From assembly GCA_041746105.1 (NCBI GenBank), contig JBGTHP010000025.1, positions 124,001 through 188,000 on the forward strand: a stretch of DNA of 64,000 nucleotides. Reading direction: 5' to 3'. A model generated the notes under the pieces. The model ran no database searches and was not told the DNA's origin. It worked only from the letters and a program-made list of their open reading frames with translations. Within the stretch, counting starts at the first letter, position 1. The number at the start of each line of letters is the position of its first letter. Positions 1 to 9,080 of the stretch are shown in pieces. Both the position numbers and the translations under genes were made by a program. Source of the DNA: JBFHRE01 sp041746105 (lineage in GTDB: Bacteria > Actinomycetota > Acidimicrobiia > Spongiisociales > ZC4RG35).

Positions 1-832
1 CGGCGCCGAGTGCGAGAGTCAGCTCCGTCACGTCGGGCGGTCCTTCACCTTTGAGGACCGCGATCGATTCTCTGATCTCGCCCGCGTTCCCGATTTCGAG
101 CCCGAGAGGCACCTCCATATTGGTGAGCAGGGCGACGGTGGCCACTCCATTGGCTTTCCCGATTCCAACCATCGTCTGGGCCAGCAGCCTGGCTTGGTCC
201 AGTTCCTGCATGAATGCTCCTGAACCGAATTTCACGTCCAGAACCAGGGCATCGAGGCCTTCCGCCAGCTTTTTCGACATGATCGACGAGGAGATCAGAG
301 GGATCGAAGAGACGGTGCCGGTGGCGTCTCTCAGCGCATACAACCGGCGGTCGGCGGGTACCAGGTTTTGAGACTGACCGGCCAGTACGAGGTTGGTTTG
401 AGCGAGGATGCCGGCGAACTCAGAGGGCTCCAACGCGGTTCGAAATCCGGATATCGACTCGAGCTTGTCGAGCGTGCCTCCGGTGTGTCCCAACCCTCGA
501 CCGGAAATCATTGGCACAGCGACTCCACACGCGGCGACGATCGGGCCGAGCGGGATCGAGATCTTGTCGCCAACCCCGCCTGTGGAGTGTTTGTCGGCCT
601 TGGGGATCGGGATCTGATCGAATTCCAACACTTCTCCCGAGTGGAGCATGGCGTCGGTCCAGACCGCCAGCTCATCGGCGTCCAATCCGTTCAAATACAC
701 CGCCATTGCCATCGCCGACATCTGATAGTCGGTGACAGACCCTTTCGTGTAGGCCTCGATCAGCCATCGAATCTCGTCTGCCTCGAGCTTGCCGCGGTCG
801 CGTTTCTTTTCGATCAGTTCGACCGCGTTCAC
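1..832 (-). CDS. deoA: Thymidine/pyrimidine-nucleoside phosphorylase, N-terminal part (3' end outside window)
   Basis: The enzyme cleaves thymidine or uridine with phosphate to free base and (deoxy)ribose-1-phosphate in the cytosol. About 277 codons are visible. The GTG start at 832-830 gives a protein beginning MNAVELIEKKRDRGKL, as in the family. The phosphate-binding signature DKHSTGGVGDKIS and the loop SGRGLGHTGGTLDKLES are both seen, followed by SSSIMSKKLAEG and LDVKFGSGAFM. The start overlaps the deoB stop by 4 bp (GTGA), so the two genes are probably translationally coupled. The product of this enzyme is the substrate of DeoB. The gene runs off the left edge; nothing visible is broken. 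Confidence 0.95.
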   Translation of the reverse strand, partial: MNAVELIEKKRDRGKLEADEIRWLIEAYTKGSVTDYQMSAMAMAVYLNGLDADELAVWTDAMLHSGEVLEFDQIPIPKADKHSTGGVGDKISIPLGPIVAACGVAVPMISGRGLGHTGGTLDKLESISGFRTALEPSEFAGILAQTNLVLAGQSQNLVPADRRLYALRDATGTVSSIPLISSSIMSKKLAEGLDALVLDVKFGSGAFMQELDQARLLAQTMVGIGKANGVATVALLTNMEVPLGLEIGNAGEIRESIAVLKGEGPPDVTELTLALGA

Positions 833-2004
833 CGGACAACGCTCCAGAACGAACGACCAACCGCTGGTTGAGGTAGACCAAAGGCTTCCGCCAGTGTGGT
901 CGCAACATCGCAGTATTGATCCCGGATCCCGAGGTCGTGGCCCGCCGCCTCCAACCCTGCCACCAAGAGCGGAACGAATTCCCTCGTGTGATCGGTCGAA
1001 CCGTCCGTCGGGTCGTTGCCGTGGTCGGCGGCGAATATCAGCAGATCGAGGGGCGACAGCGCCGCCAACAACCCTGGGACGAATGAGTCGATCAATTCCA
1101 ATCCTGCGGCGTACCCGACCGGGTTTTCCCTGTGCCCATAGGTCATGTCGAGGTCGACCAGATTGGTGAAGACGATCCCTCTTTCGGGGCGGCGCTCGAT
1201 GACCGATATGGTCTTCTCGAGGCCGTCTCGGTCACCTTCTGTGTGCATCGCTTCCGTGAGTCCCCGGCCGGCGAACAGATCTTCGATCTTCCCGATCCCG
1301 ATCACCTGCATCCCGACATCTTTGGCGTGGTCGAGCAGTGTCGGCTTGGGGGGCTCCAGCGAATAGTCGTGGCGGTTGTAGGTTCGCCGAAAGGAACCGG
1401 GGGAGCCGACGAAGGGGCGGGCGATCACTCTTCCGATCCGGTAACCATCACAATGCCGTCGGGCAATCTCGCAGACGCGATACAACCGCTCGAGCCCGAA
1501 ATGTTCCTCATGGGCGGCGATCTGAAAGACCGAGTCGGCGGAGGTGTAGAGGATCGGGCGGTCGGTTGCCATATGGTGCTCACCCAGTTCTTCGATTATT
1601 TCGGTCCCTGACGCAGCGACATTTCCGATGAACTGAACTCCGGCTTCTGCTTCGACCGCTCTCACCAATTCGGGCGGGAATCCGGTGTCGGTGAACGTGG
1701 CCTGGGCCTCGGTCGTGACGAGACCTGCCACTTCCCAGTGGCCGGTCGTCGAATCCTTGCCGGCGGAGGCTTGCGCCATCTTCCCGTACGCCATCGTCGG
1801 CCGTTCGACCGGCGGCACGCCGAGGATGTTTCCGTGGAGGTTCCCGAGGCCGGCGGCTTCCAGATTTGGCAGCTTCAGGCCACCGACGGCTGCCGCGGTA
1901 TGGCCCAGGGTGTCAGATCCGGTGTCGCCGTATTCGGCGGCGTCCGGTCCTTCTCCGACGCCGCACGAGTCCATCATGATGATGATCGCCCGCTCGAGAT
2001 CCAT
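829..2004 (-). CDS. deoB: Phosphopentomutase
   Basis: DeoB interconverts (deoxy)ribose-1-phosphate and (deoxy)ribose-5-phosphate, linking nucleoside breakdown to the pentose phosphate pathway. The 391-residue protein belongs to the alkaline phosphatase superfamily. Visible metal and active-site motifs are DSCGVGEGPDA near the N-terminus, GSDTLGHT with the phospho-accepting Thr, and DHGNDPT near the C-terminus. I chose the ATG at 2004 (MDLERAIIIMMDS) over a longer upstream frame that would run through the preceding gene. This start leaves 5 bp after the upstream stop and the usual family length. The gene is the third of the minus-strand salvage operon upp, alkyltransferase-like, deoB, deoA. 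Confidence 0.95.
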   Translation of the reverse strand: MDLERAIIIMMDSCGVGEGPDAAEYGDTGSDTLGHTAAAVGGLKLPNLEAAGLGNLHGNILGVPPVERPTMAYGKMAQASAGKDSTTGHWEVAGLVTTEAQATFTDTGFPPELVRAVEAEAGVQFIGNVAASGTEIIEELGEHHMATDRPILYTSADSVFQIAAHEEHFGLERLYRVCEIARRHCDGYRIGRVIARPFVGSPGSFRRTYNRHDYSLEPPKPTLLDHAKDVGMQVIGIGKIEDLFAGRGLTEAMHTEGDRDGLEKTISVIERRPERGIVFTNLVDLDMTYGHRENPVGYAAGLELIDSFVPGLLAALSPLDLLIFAADHGNDPTDGSTDHTREFVPLLVAGLEAAGHDLGIRDQYCDVATTLAEAFGLPQPAVGRSFWSVVR

Positions 2005-2009
2005 GACGG

Positions 2010-2294
2010 TCAGTTTGGCGGCTCGGACGCGGTGATGCGATTCCCGGTCAGACGATGGCCCTCGGCCTCGAGCAGTTGTCCCTGTTCGACCCGTGCCGGC
2101 GACACGATTCTTCCGCCTACGCCGACCACCCGCCACCAGGGGACACGTTCGACGGTCGTGGCCAGCACCATGCCTACCGCTCGCGCTCGTCCCGGATAGC
2201 CGGCGATCTCGGCAACTTCGCCGTAGGTCATGTATTCGCCAGGTTCGAGTCCGCGCACTGCGGCGATGATTGCGTCCTCGAGGTCCGACCTCAC
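2010..2294 (-). CDS. Alkyltransferase-like (ATL) DNA-binding protein, MGMT family without the acceptor cysteine
   Basis: This 94-residue protein is only the C-terminal DNA-binding domain of the O6-methylguanine-DNA methyltransferase family. MTYGEVAEIAGYPGRARAVGMVL is replaced by shorter pieces here for length: the segments MTYGEVAEIAGYP and GRARAVGMVL hold the helix-turn-helix and arginine finger. The methyl-acceptor motif PCHR reads PWWR, so the catalytic Cys is missing. Known ATL proteins have a Trp there; they bind alkylated bases without transfer and recruit nucleotide excision repair. Its start overlaps the upp stop by 4 bp (ATGA). Its place inside a nucleoside salvage operon may be simple co-transcription. 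Confidence 0.85.
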   Translation of the reverse strand: MRSDLEDAIIAAVRGLEPGEYMTYGEVAEIAGYPGRARAVGMVLATTVERVPWWRVVGVGGRIVSPARVEQGQLLEAEGHRLTGNRITASEPPN

Positions 2295-2911
2295 GTCGTG
2301 CCGAAGAGCCGGTCTCCCATGTCCCCGAGTCCCGGACGGATATAGAAGTTGTGGTCGAGTTCTCGATCCAGCGATGCAGCGACTATCGGAACATCTGGAT
2401 GTGATCGCTCCATACTCTCGACACCGGCGGGAGCCGCCACAACACAGACGGCAGTGATGTCGGTAGCGCCTCGTTCCTTCACTTTGGTGATTGCCCAGGC
2501 CAGGGACCCCCCAGTGGCGAGCATTGGTTCCAAAACCAGGACCCGTGCGCCTTCCATCGGCGGGAATTTGGCGTAGTACTCCATCGGCTCAGCGGTTTCT
2601 TCGTTGCGCTGGACTCCTGCGTAACCAACGGGTGCTCCCGGGAGCATCTCGAGTGCGCCTTCGAGGAGCCCGAGCCCAGCTCTCAGCACCGCCACCAGAA
2701 CGGTCGACTTTCCAAGGACTGCCCCCTCCATCCCTTCCAGAGGGGTGTCGATCTGTCGAGGGGTGAGCGGCAGGTCCCTGGTCGCCTCGATCACCAGAAG
2801 ATGAGCCAGCCGTTTTGCGGTTTGTCTGAAGACCGGACTCGGGGTGTTGCGGTCGCGCAACGTTGTCAGATGATGTTGTGCAAGCGGATGATCGACGATG
2901 GTGATGCTCAT
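2291..2911 (-). CDS. upp: Uracil phosphoribosyltransferase
   Basis: Upp makes UMP from uracil and PRPP. The 206-residue protein has the PRPP-binding loop VLVLEPMLATGGSLAWAI and the C-terminal uracil-binding segment GLGDMGDRLFGT typical of the family. The ATG at 2911 is chosen because a GGAGGG ribosome binding site lies 6 bp upstream and the family N-terminus (MSITIVDHPLAQHHL) starts there. It is the first gene of the minus-strand nucleoside salvage operon. It is divergent from the dienelactone hydrolase gene with only 40 bp between start codons, so both promoters must lie in or beside that gap. Confidence 0.95.
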   Translation of the reverse strand: MSITIVDHPLAQHHLTTLRDRNTPSPVFRQTAKRLAHLLVIEATRDLPLTPRQIDTPLEGMEGAVLGKSTVLVAVLRAGLGLLEGALEMLPGAPVGYAGVQRNEETAEPMEYYAKFPPMEGARVLVLEPMLATGGSLAWAITKVKERGATDITAVCVVAAPAGVESMERSHPDVPIVAASLDRELDHNFYIRPGLGDMGDRLFGTT

Positions 2912-2951
2912 TGGTCCCTCCGGTCGCGAGCGTAGGCGATAGCCTGAGTCC

Positions 2952-3635
2952 ATGGGACAGATGATCACTTTCGCCTCGAACGGAACCGACACGAGCGGCT
3001 ACCTGGCTACACCGGCCTCCGCACATGGGCCCGGTGTGGTCCTGATTCAAGAATGGTGGGGCTTGGTTCCCCATATCAAGGCCGTCGCCGACCGTTTGGC
3101 GGGGGCGGGGTTCGTTGTCCTTGCACCGGATCTGTACCACGGGCTCGAGACGGAGGAGCCGGATGAAGCAGGCAAGGCGATGATGGCGCTCGACATGCCG
3201 CGTGCTGCGAGAGATCTGGTCGGCGCCGTTGCCCACGTCGCCGCGCTCGACACTCATCCATCTCGGAACGTGGGCGTCATCGGTTTCTGCATGGGCGGCG
3301 GTCTCGCCCTCTGACTCTCGACACTCTCCCCGGATGTCAAGGCCTGTGTCCCATTCTACGGGGCGGTGCCTTGGGACGCAGTTCAGCCGGATTACACAAA
3401 ATCGGTGGCCGCGTACCTCGGTCACTATTCCGAGCACGACGACTGGGCAACTCCAGAAGACGCGGCCAAGCTCCAGGCGATCCTGCGCGGGCTCGGCCGT
3501 GACGCAGAGTTCATGGTCTACACCGGCACGGAACATGCCTTTTTCAACGACGACCGACCTGAGAGTTACGACCCCGCGGCGGCGGCAGTGGCATGGGATC
3601 GAACGGTTTCGTTTCTCCGCTCCCAGCTCGGCTGA
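2952..3635 (+). pseudogene. Dienelactone hydrolase family protein interrupted by an in-frame TGA
   Basis: The frame opens at ATG 2952, runs 120 codons to TGA at 3312-3314, then continues in the same frame without a shift to a stop at 3635. Together the halves make a normal 227-codon dienelactone hydrolase. The nucleophile motif GFCMGGG lies just before the stop. The downstream half carries the Asp region (GHYSEHDDW) and the catalytic His in TEHAFFND, so the Cys-Asp-His triad is complete but split. Such enzymes hydrolyse dienelactones or related esters in the cytosol. A single base change (for example TGG to TGA), a sequencing error or readthrough could explain it. TGA is a normal stop elsewhere in this window. 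Confidence 0.85.
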
Positions 3636-3636
3636 A

Positions 3637-6348
3637 TCAGCCGGTGTTTCGCATCCCGGCCGCGATCCCGTTCACCGTGAGCAACAAGGCTCTCTCCAAT
3701 TCCGGGGGATGGGTGGAGTCGTTCCGGGTACGGGCGAGAAGCGAGACCTGGAGCGAGTTGAGCGGGTCGAGGTAGAGGTCGCGCACCGCCAGCGTCCGTT
3801 GAAGCACCGGGTAGTCGGCGAGCAGGTCGTTTCCGGTGAGAATCCGAATCTCGGCGATAGTCAGCTCGAATTCGGCACAGATGACATCGAAGATCGGATG
3901 TAAACCCGCCGGAACCAGTTGGTGAACGTACTCCCTTGCTATCCCAAGGTCCGTCTTGCTGAGGGTCATCTCGACGTTGCCGACGAAGGTCTGGAGGAAC
4001 GACCATGTCTTGAACATCTCCACCAGGATCTGCTCGTGGCCTGCCGCTCTCGCGGCTGCCAGGCCGGTTCCGACACCGAACCAGCCAGGGACGATCTGGC
4101 GCGATTGGGTCCAGCCAAACACCCAGGGAATGGCACGAAGGTCGTCCAGTCCTGATCCTCCTTCCGGCCGCCGCGATGGGCGCGAACCTATGTTCATGTT
4201 GGCCAGTTCCTCGACGGGTGTGGCCGCCAGGAAATACTCGACCAAACCAGGTGTGTCGACAAGCGCCTGATAGCGATTGAATGCGGCCTCCGAGACTGCT
4301 TCCATCGTCGAGGTCCAGCGGTCGAGGACCTCCTTCGGTTGACGGGAAACCCGGTGAAGGAGGGACGCCTCGAGCACCGAGGCGGCAGCGAGTTCCAGAT
4401 TGCGGTAGGCGAGCGCCGGCAAGGCGTATTTGTCGGAGATGACCTCGCCTTGTTCTGTGACCTTGATCTCCCCGTCGATTGTTCCAAACGGTTGGGCGAG
4501 AATGGCCGAGTGGGTCGGCCCTCCACCCCTTCCGATGGTTCCACCACGTCCGTGGAAGAGCCTCAGCCGGATCCCGTGGGTGGCGGCCGAACGCAGCAGC
4601 AGACGCTGGGCCTTGTAGATCTCCCACTGAGATGTCGTGATGCCACCGAACTTGTTGGAGTCGGAGTACCCGAGCATCACCTCTTGGACATCACCACGGA
4701 GAGCGACCAATCGGCGATACGACGGGTTGGACAGAAGCTCGTCTAGAAGTTCGCCGGATTTGCGGAGCTCATCGATGGTCTCGAACAGCGGGACGAAACC
4801 GACCCTGGCGATCGAGCTGTGGAGATCGACGAGGCCTGCTTCTTTGCCCAATACCGCGGCCGCCAGCACATCATCGATTCCCAAGGTCATGGAGATGATG
4901 TACGACTCGATCACGCCCTGCCCAAAACGGTCCTGCGCCCTCCTGATCATCCGGAAAGTCCTCGCAGTCTGGGAAGCGTCGCCCTCCAGAACGGTGGACG
5001 GCCCCGAAAGCGGTCGTCGGCCCGCGAGTTCCTCGGTTAGAAGTCGCGTGCGGGCAGAACGATCGAGCACCTCGTAGTCGATTTCGACCCTTTGATAGAG
5101 CTGAACCAGCACCTCGTGGTGGCGTGCCGCATGTTCGCGCACGTCCATCGTCGCCAGGCCGAATCCGAAGGCGATCAGGTTGCGGACGAGTCTGAGGAGG
5201 ACGCCGTCGGCGATGAGTCCTCCGGCATTGGACCTGAGCGATGATCTCATCAACTCGAGCTCGGCCAACATCTGGGCCGGCGTTGCGTAGTCCCGCCCCG
5301 GAACATGCCTGGCGTCTTGGGCGATTCGCACTCTGGTGTTCATCAGGCGCTGATGGATGAAGGCACACTTCAGTCGGTACGGCTCGCCGGCATTGAGCCG
5401 CTGGAATCGTCGCCACACGTCGGGGAGGTCGTCCTTGTCGGATTCGAGGGCTGCGGCGAATCGGGGGTCGATCGGAACGATCAAAGCCGACGTGGACAGC
5501 TCTTCTGCGACCGCCTCAACCATCTCGATCAGAAGACGCAGACCGTGGTCGTGCTGCATCTCGAGTACGTCCATGGTCACGTCGGGAGTGATGTTCGGGT
5601 TGCCGTCTCTGTCACCGCCCACCCACGTTCCAAAGCGCACCGGGGGTCTGATCTGATCGGGGGAGATGCCGAGCTGGTTGAGGCCAAGGGCCAATTCTTC
5701 CGCGAGCTGGGGATAGACATCAGAGAAGATCTGTTGGAGATAGAACATCGCCGATCGTGCCTCGTCGATTGGCTGCGGACGAACCGCCCGTAGTTCGTCG
5801 GTCTGCCAGATCTGGTCTATCAACTCTGACACCCGGCGGTCTACTCGCCGTTGCTCGGCCTCGCCTGCACGGCTCCTCTGGTCGAGGAGGTCGGAGATTC
5901 TCCCGAGTTTGGTCAACAGGGTCCGTCTGGTGGCCTCGGTGGGGTGAGCGGTGAAAACGGGGCGGAGCTCGAAATGTGAAAGCACGGCGTCGATCACATC
6001 TCGTTCGAGCCCGGCGTCGGCGATGCGCTGGACGGTGGCGGCGAAGGTTCTTTGCTCGTCGAGCAGGACCAGGTTCCCAACGCGGTGGGACTGCTCTGCC
6101 ACGTTGGCCAGATAGAAGTAGGCCGAGAAGGCACGCACGAGCTGGATTGTCTGGTCCAGATCCAGGGCGCTCAAGACTCTGTCGAGATCGCCGGACCCGA
6201 TCTCACCCGACCTGGTCGCCTTTGACAACGCTCGCACTTTTTCGACCAGTTCGAGCAGTTCTGCACCGTGCTGGCGTCTAAGCGTCTCGCCCAACTGTGC
6301 TCCAAGCCGGCGGATATCGGATCTGAGGAGCTCGTCTCGTGTGGTCAT
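3637..6348 (-). CDS. ppc: Phosphoenolpyruvate carboxylase
   Basis: Ppc carboxylates phosphoenolpyruvate with bicarbonate to oxaloacetate, refilling the TCA cycle. The 903-residue length is normal. Motifs in order are VFTAHPTEATRR (catalytic His135), GGDRDGNPNIT, GYSDSNKFGG, the glycine loop FHGRGGTIGRGGGP, PWVFGWTQSRQIVPGWFGVG, and the C-terminus MRNTG typical of PEPC. It is a lone minus-strand gene, convergent with the broken dienelactone hydrolase with only 1 bp between stop codons, so no terminator fits between them. Confidence 0.98.
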   Translation of the reverse strand: MTTRDELLRSDIRRLGAQLGETLRRQHGAELLELVEKVRALSKATRSGEIGSGDLDRVLSALDLDQTIQLVRAFSAYFYLANVAEQSHRVGNLVLLDEQRTFAATVQRIADAGLERDVIDAVLSHFELRPVFTAHPTEATRRTLLTKLGRISDLLDQRSRAGEAEQRRVDRRVSELIDQIWQTDELRAVRPQPIDEARSAMFYLQQIFSDVYPQLAEELALGLNQLGISPDQIRPPVRFGTWVGGDRDGNPNITPDVTMDVLEMQHDHGLRLLIEMVEAVAEELSTSALIVPIDPRFAAALESDKDDLPDVWRRFQRLNAGEPYRLKCAFIHQRLMNTRVRIAQDARHVPGRDYATPAQMLAELELMRSSLRSNAGGLIADGVLLRLVRNLIAFGFGLATMDVREHAARHHEVLVQLYQRVEIDYEVLDRSARTRLLTEELAGRRPLSGPSTVLEGDASQTARTFRMIRRAQDRFGQGVIESYIISMTLGIDDVLAAAVLGKEAGLVDLHSSIARVGFVPLFETIDELRKSGELLDELLSNPSYRRLVALRGDVQEVMLGYSDSNKFGGITTSQWEIYKAQRLLLRSAATHGIRLRLFHGRGGTIGRGGGPTHSAILAQPFGTIDGEIKVTEQGEVISDKYALPALAYRNLELAAASVLEASLLHRVSRQPKEVLDRWTSTMEAVSEAAFNRYQALVDTPGLVEYFLAATPVEELANMNIGSRPSRRPEGGSGLDDLRAIPWVFGWTQSRQIVPGWFGVGTGLAAARAAGHEQILVEMFKTWSFLQTFVGNVEMTLSKTDLGIAREYVHQLVPAGLHPIFDVICAEFELTIAEIRILTGNDLLADYPVLQRTLAVRDLYLDPLNSLQVSLLARTRNDSTHPPELERALLLTVNGIAAGMRNTG

Positions 6349-6389
6349 GAGGATTTCAGAAGGCTACTGGTTTCGGACGCCGCTCCATT

Positions 6390-7151
6390 TTGGAAAAGAG
6401 ATCCCTTTGGTTGCGCGTTGGGTATGCCGATGATTGGAAGGTGCATGAGAGCTTGAAGGGTGTTGTCGTCGACCGGGTTGTCCGGGTCATTGGCTACGGG
6501 CTGCTCGCCATCGCCTGCGCCCTCATCGTCTCCGACGTTCTGTTTGCCCCATCGTCCGAATCCGGGGAGCTCTTGGTGGCGGCGGTCGCTCTGATCAGCG
6601 TTTCGGCAGTCGGCCTGGTTTCGATGCGAACGGTCCAGAGGGCTACGTCGGCGGTCTCGATGCTTCAAAATGGCGTTCTACAAGACATCTACGATCGGTC
6701 GAATCCAGGGGCGATCCAGGCGGAAATAGCCTGTTTGATGCGCATCGGTGACGATCTGGACCGGATTTCGGGGCGTCCGGCGGCGTTGCTACATGAGATT
6801 GCGCTCCGGCATCCGATGGTGGAACTCCGTGCAGGGGTGGGCGAGGAGATCACGTTCGATGTCGAGGTCGCCGCCCGCTCCGTAGAGCGCCTCGTCTGGG
6901 ATGCGCGGGAGAGTGGCGCGGGCCGAATCCTCCTGGCAGCGAAGTCAACCGGTGCATCTATCGTGTTCGTTGTCATCGACGACGGAAGCCATCGGGAGAT
7001 GCCACAAGCCCTAAACGGCCTCCAAAAGGTTGGTCGGATCGGTCTCGGTCGCAAATATGACGGCGGATGTGTTGCTTCGACGATCGAGGTGGCCGTCGAG
7101 GAACCAGCCTTCCAAACGGCACCCCAGGCCAGGCCGGCACTCACCATCTGA
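6390..7151 (+). CDS. Membrane protein with a degenerate histidine-kinase-like ATPase domain
   Basis: I do not recognise a named family. Two predicted membrane segments lie at about residues 30-53 and 59-79. A cytoplasmic part of some 170 residues follows, and its end (VIDDGSHREMP, then GLGRKYDGGCVASTIEV) resembles the G-box region of GHKL ATPases. No phospho-acceptor His box or clear N-box is seen, so kinase activity is doubtful. The start is uncertain: TTG 6390 gives 253 residues, TTG 6411 and GTG 6441 are shorter options, and none has a convincing ribosome binding site. It sits just before ffh and is divergent from ppc. Confidence 0.55.
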   Translation: MEKRSLWLRVGYADDWKVHESLKGVVVDRVVRVIGYGLLAIACALIVSDVLFAPSSESGELLVAAVALISVSAVGLVSMRTVQRATSAVSMLQNGVLQDIYDRSNPGAIQAEIACLMRIGDDLDRISGRPAALLHEIALRHPMVELRAGVGEEITFDVEVAARSVERLVWDARESGAGRILLAAKSTGASIVFVVIDDGSHREMPQALNGLQKVGRIGLGRKYDGGCVASTIEVAVEEPAFQTAPQARPALTI

Positions 7152-7207
7152 CGGCCGGCCGCCGGAGCTTTGGCCGAGGATCGTCGTCGCCGGTACCGTT
7201 CGCTCCG

Positions 7208-8536
7208 ATGTTCGACACGCTCACCGATCGATTCGAAGACGTCTTCTCCCGGCTGCGCAGCAAAGGGCGCTTGTCCGAGGCCGACGTCGATGCCGCGTTA
7301 CGCGAGGTCAGGCTCGCCTTGCTCGAAGCGGACGTCAACGTGAGCGTCGTGAAGGCCCTTCTCGCTCGGATTCGGGAAAGGGCCATCGGCGCTGCCGTAG
7401 GCCAGAGCCTCACTCCCGGTCAGCAGGTAATCAAGATCGTTCACGAGGAACTGGTCGTGACCCTCGGCGCCACTGTGGCTCCGCTCAACAAAGGCAGCGC
7501 CCCGCTCACGATCATGATGGTCGGGCTCCAGGGTTCGGGAAAGACCACATCGGCCGGCAAGCTTGCCCAGAACCTGAAATCCAACGGACGGAGACCGATG
7601 TTGGTCGCCGCAGACCTCCAGCGTCCCGGCGCCGTGGAGCAACTGGAGACCTTGGGCCGGCGTATCGATGTGCCAGTGTTCACCGATCGGGCTTCCAAGC
7701 CCAAAAAACTAGTCAAAGCAGCGATGAGGGAGGCGGTCCGTCTCGGTCATGACAGTGTGATCATCGACACCGCAGGACGCCTCCAGATCGATCGCGACCT
7801 GATGGATGAGTTGACCGAAATTCGAAAAGAGGTCAACCCGCACGAGGTGCTCCTGGTAGTCGATGCGATGACAGGCCAGGACGCAGTCAATGTGGCCAAG
7901 GGATTCGCAGATGCCAGTCAGATCACCGGGGTGATTCTCTCGAAACTCGACGGCGACGCCAGGGGAGGGGCGGCGATTTCGGTGAGGGAGGTGACAGGCG
8001 TTCCGATCAAGTTCGCCGGCCTGGGCGAGGGTTTGAACGACTTTGAGCCATTCCACCCAGATCGGATGGCGGGGCGAATCCTGGGAATGGGCGATGTCAT
8101 GTCGCTCATCGAGAAGGCAGAGCAGACGTTTGACGAAGACCAGGCCGAATCCGCCGTCAAGAAGATGCGGAAGGGTTCGTTCGACCTCGAGGACTTCCTC
8201 GAACAGTTCCAGATGGTCCGGCGGATGGGGTCACTGAAAGACATCCTTGCTATGCTGCCGGGCGCCGGTTCGGCCTTGCGCGACGTCGAAGTAGACGATC
8301 GCGATTTGGCGAGGGTCGAAGCGATCATCCGATCGATGACTCCGGAGGAGCGGCGCAACCCCAAGGTCATCGGCGGCAGTCGCAAGCGCCGGATCGCAGG
8401 TGGGTCGGGAACGACGGCCCAGGATGTGAACCGGTTGCTCAAACAGTTCGCAGATGCCCAACAAATGATGAAGGCGATGGCCGGTGGCAAGGGGATCCCT
8501 GGCCTACCGAGTTTCGGCGCCAAGGGGCGCCGGTGA
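7208..8536 (+). CDS. ffh: Signal recognition particle protein Ffh
   Basis: Ffh is the GTPase of the signal recognition particle. With 4.5S RNA it takes nascent membrane proteins to FtsY and the translocon. The 442-residue protein has an N domain, then the G domain with GLQGSGKTT (residues 107-114), DTAGRLQID and SKLDGDARGG. The methionine-rich M domain follows, containing FDLEDFLEQFQMVRRMG and SMTPEERRNPKVI. The ATG at 7208 gives the family N-terminus MFDTLTDRFEDVFSRLR. No ribosome binding site is obvious upstream. It starts the ffh-rpsP-khpA-rimM run. Confidence 0.97.
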   Translation: MFDTLTDRFEDVFSRLRSKGRLSEADVDAALREVRLALLEADVNVSVVKALLARIRERAIGAAVGQSLTPGQQVIKIVHEELVVTLGATVAPLNKGSAPLTIMMVGLQGSGKTTSAGKLAQNLKSNGRRPMLVAADLQRPGAVEQLETLGRRIDVPVFTDRASKPKKLVKAAMREAVRLGHDSVIIDTAGRLQIDRDLMDELTEIRKEVNPHEVLLVVDAMTGQDAVNVAKGFADASQITGVILSKLDGDARGGAAISVREVTGVPIKFAGLGEGLNDFEPFHPDRMAGRILGMGDVMSLIEKAEQTFDEDQAESAVKKMRKGSFDLEDFLEQFQMVRRMGSLKDILAMLPGAGSALRDVEVDDRDLARVEAIIRSMTPEERRNPKVIGGSRKRRIAGGSGTTAQDVNRLLKQFADAQQMMKAMAGGKGIPGLPSFGAKGRR

Positions 8537-8624
8537 CAGTGCTTCGGTTTCATCGATAGAAAACTTTCTACAACAATCCACCAGACAGATCTCGACAGCA
8601 GGACAGGAACAGAGGTACTTGCGC

Positions 8625-9080
8625 ATGGCCGTGAAGATGCGACTCATTCGAATGGGAAAGAAGAAGACCGCCTATTACCGCGTGGTGGTGATGGACGGGC
8701 GCTCTCCTCGCGACGGCCGTTACATCGAGCAGATCGGAACCTACGACCCCCACCATCAGCCTTCCAAGGTGGAAATCGACAACGATCGAGCTATCGATTG
8801 GATGAAGAAGGGCGCTCAGCCGACCGACCCTGTTCGCAAACTCCTCGAGATCAGCGGCGCGTTGTCGAAGTTCAAGGTTGCGTCAGGGCAGATTCACACG
8901 GTGGGTGCGCCAGCCCCTGCCGCCGCTCCAGATCCCACCGTCGATGTCGAAACCCCGGCTGTCGCCTCCGATCTTGAAGCCCAGGAACCAACGGCAGATG
9001 CGCCAGTGGCCGTCGCTCAGCAAGCCGTTGCCGACGAAGCCGTCGTTGCCGACGATGCCGCCGACTCGGAAGAGGAGTGA
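8625..9080 (+). CDS. rpsP: 30S ribosomal protein S16 with a long Ala/acidic tail
   Basis: S16 is a small-subunit protein needed for 30S assembly. The first 85 or so residues (MAVKMRLIRMGKKKTAYYR, then VMDGRSPRDGRYIEQIG) are the conserved core. The remaining part of about 65 residues is rich in Ala, Pro, Asp and Glu, is probably disordered, and makes the protein 151 residues against roughly 80-90 for the core alone. Such tails occur in actinobacterial S16. The ATG at 8625 is preceded by AGAGG with 9 bp spacing. The stop overlaps the next start (GTGA). Confidence 0.96.
   Translation: MAVKMRLIRMGKKKTAYYRVVVMDGRSPRDGRYIEQIGTYDPHHQPSKVEIDNDRAIDWMKKGAQPTDPVRKLLEISGALSKFKVASGQIHTVGAPAPAAAPDPTVDVETPAVASDLEAQEPTADAPVAVAQQAVADEAVVADDAADSEEE

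Noticed and set aside
3312..3314. Selenocysteine or a reassigned TGA codon in the dienelactone hydrolase
   Set aside because: The TGA is not at the catalytic position, no selenocysteine-insertion hairpin was noticed just after it, and TGA clearly ends many other genes here.
2589..3536. Long minus-strand frame across upp and the dienelactone hydrolase
   Set aside because: It is antisense to two recognised genes, and its predicted protein is Arg/His-rich with no family resemblance, typical of antisense frames in high-GC DNA.
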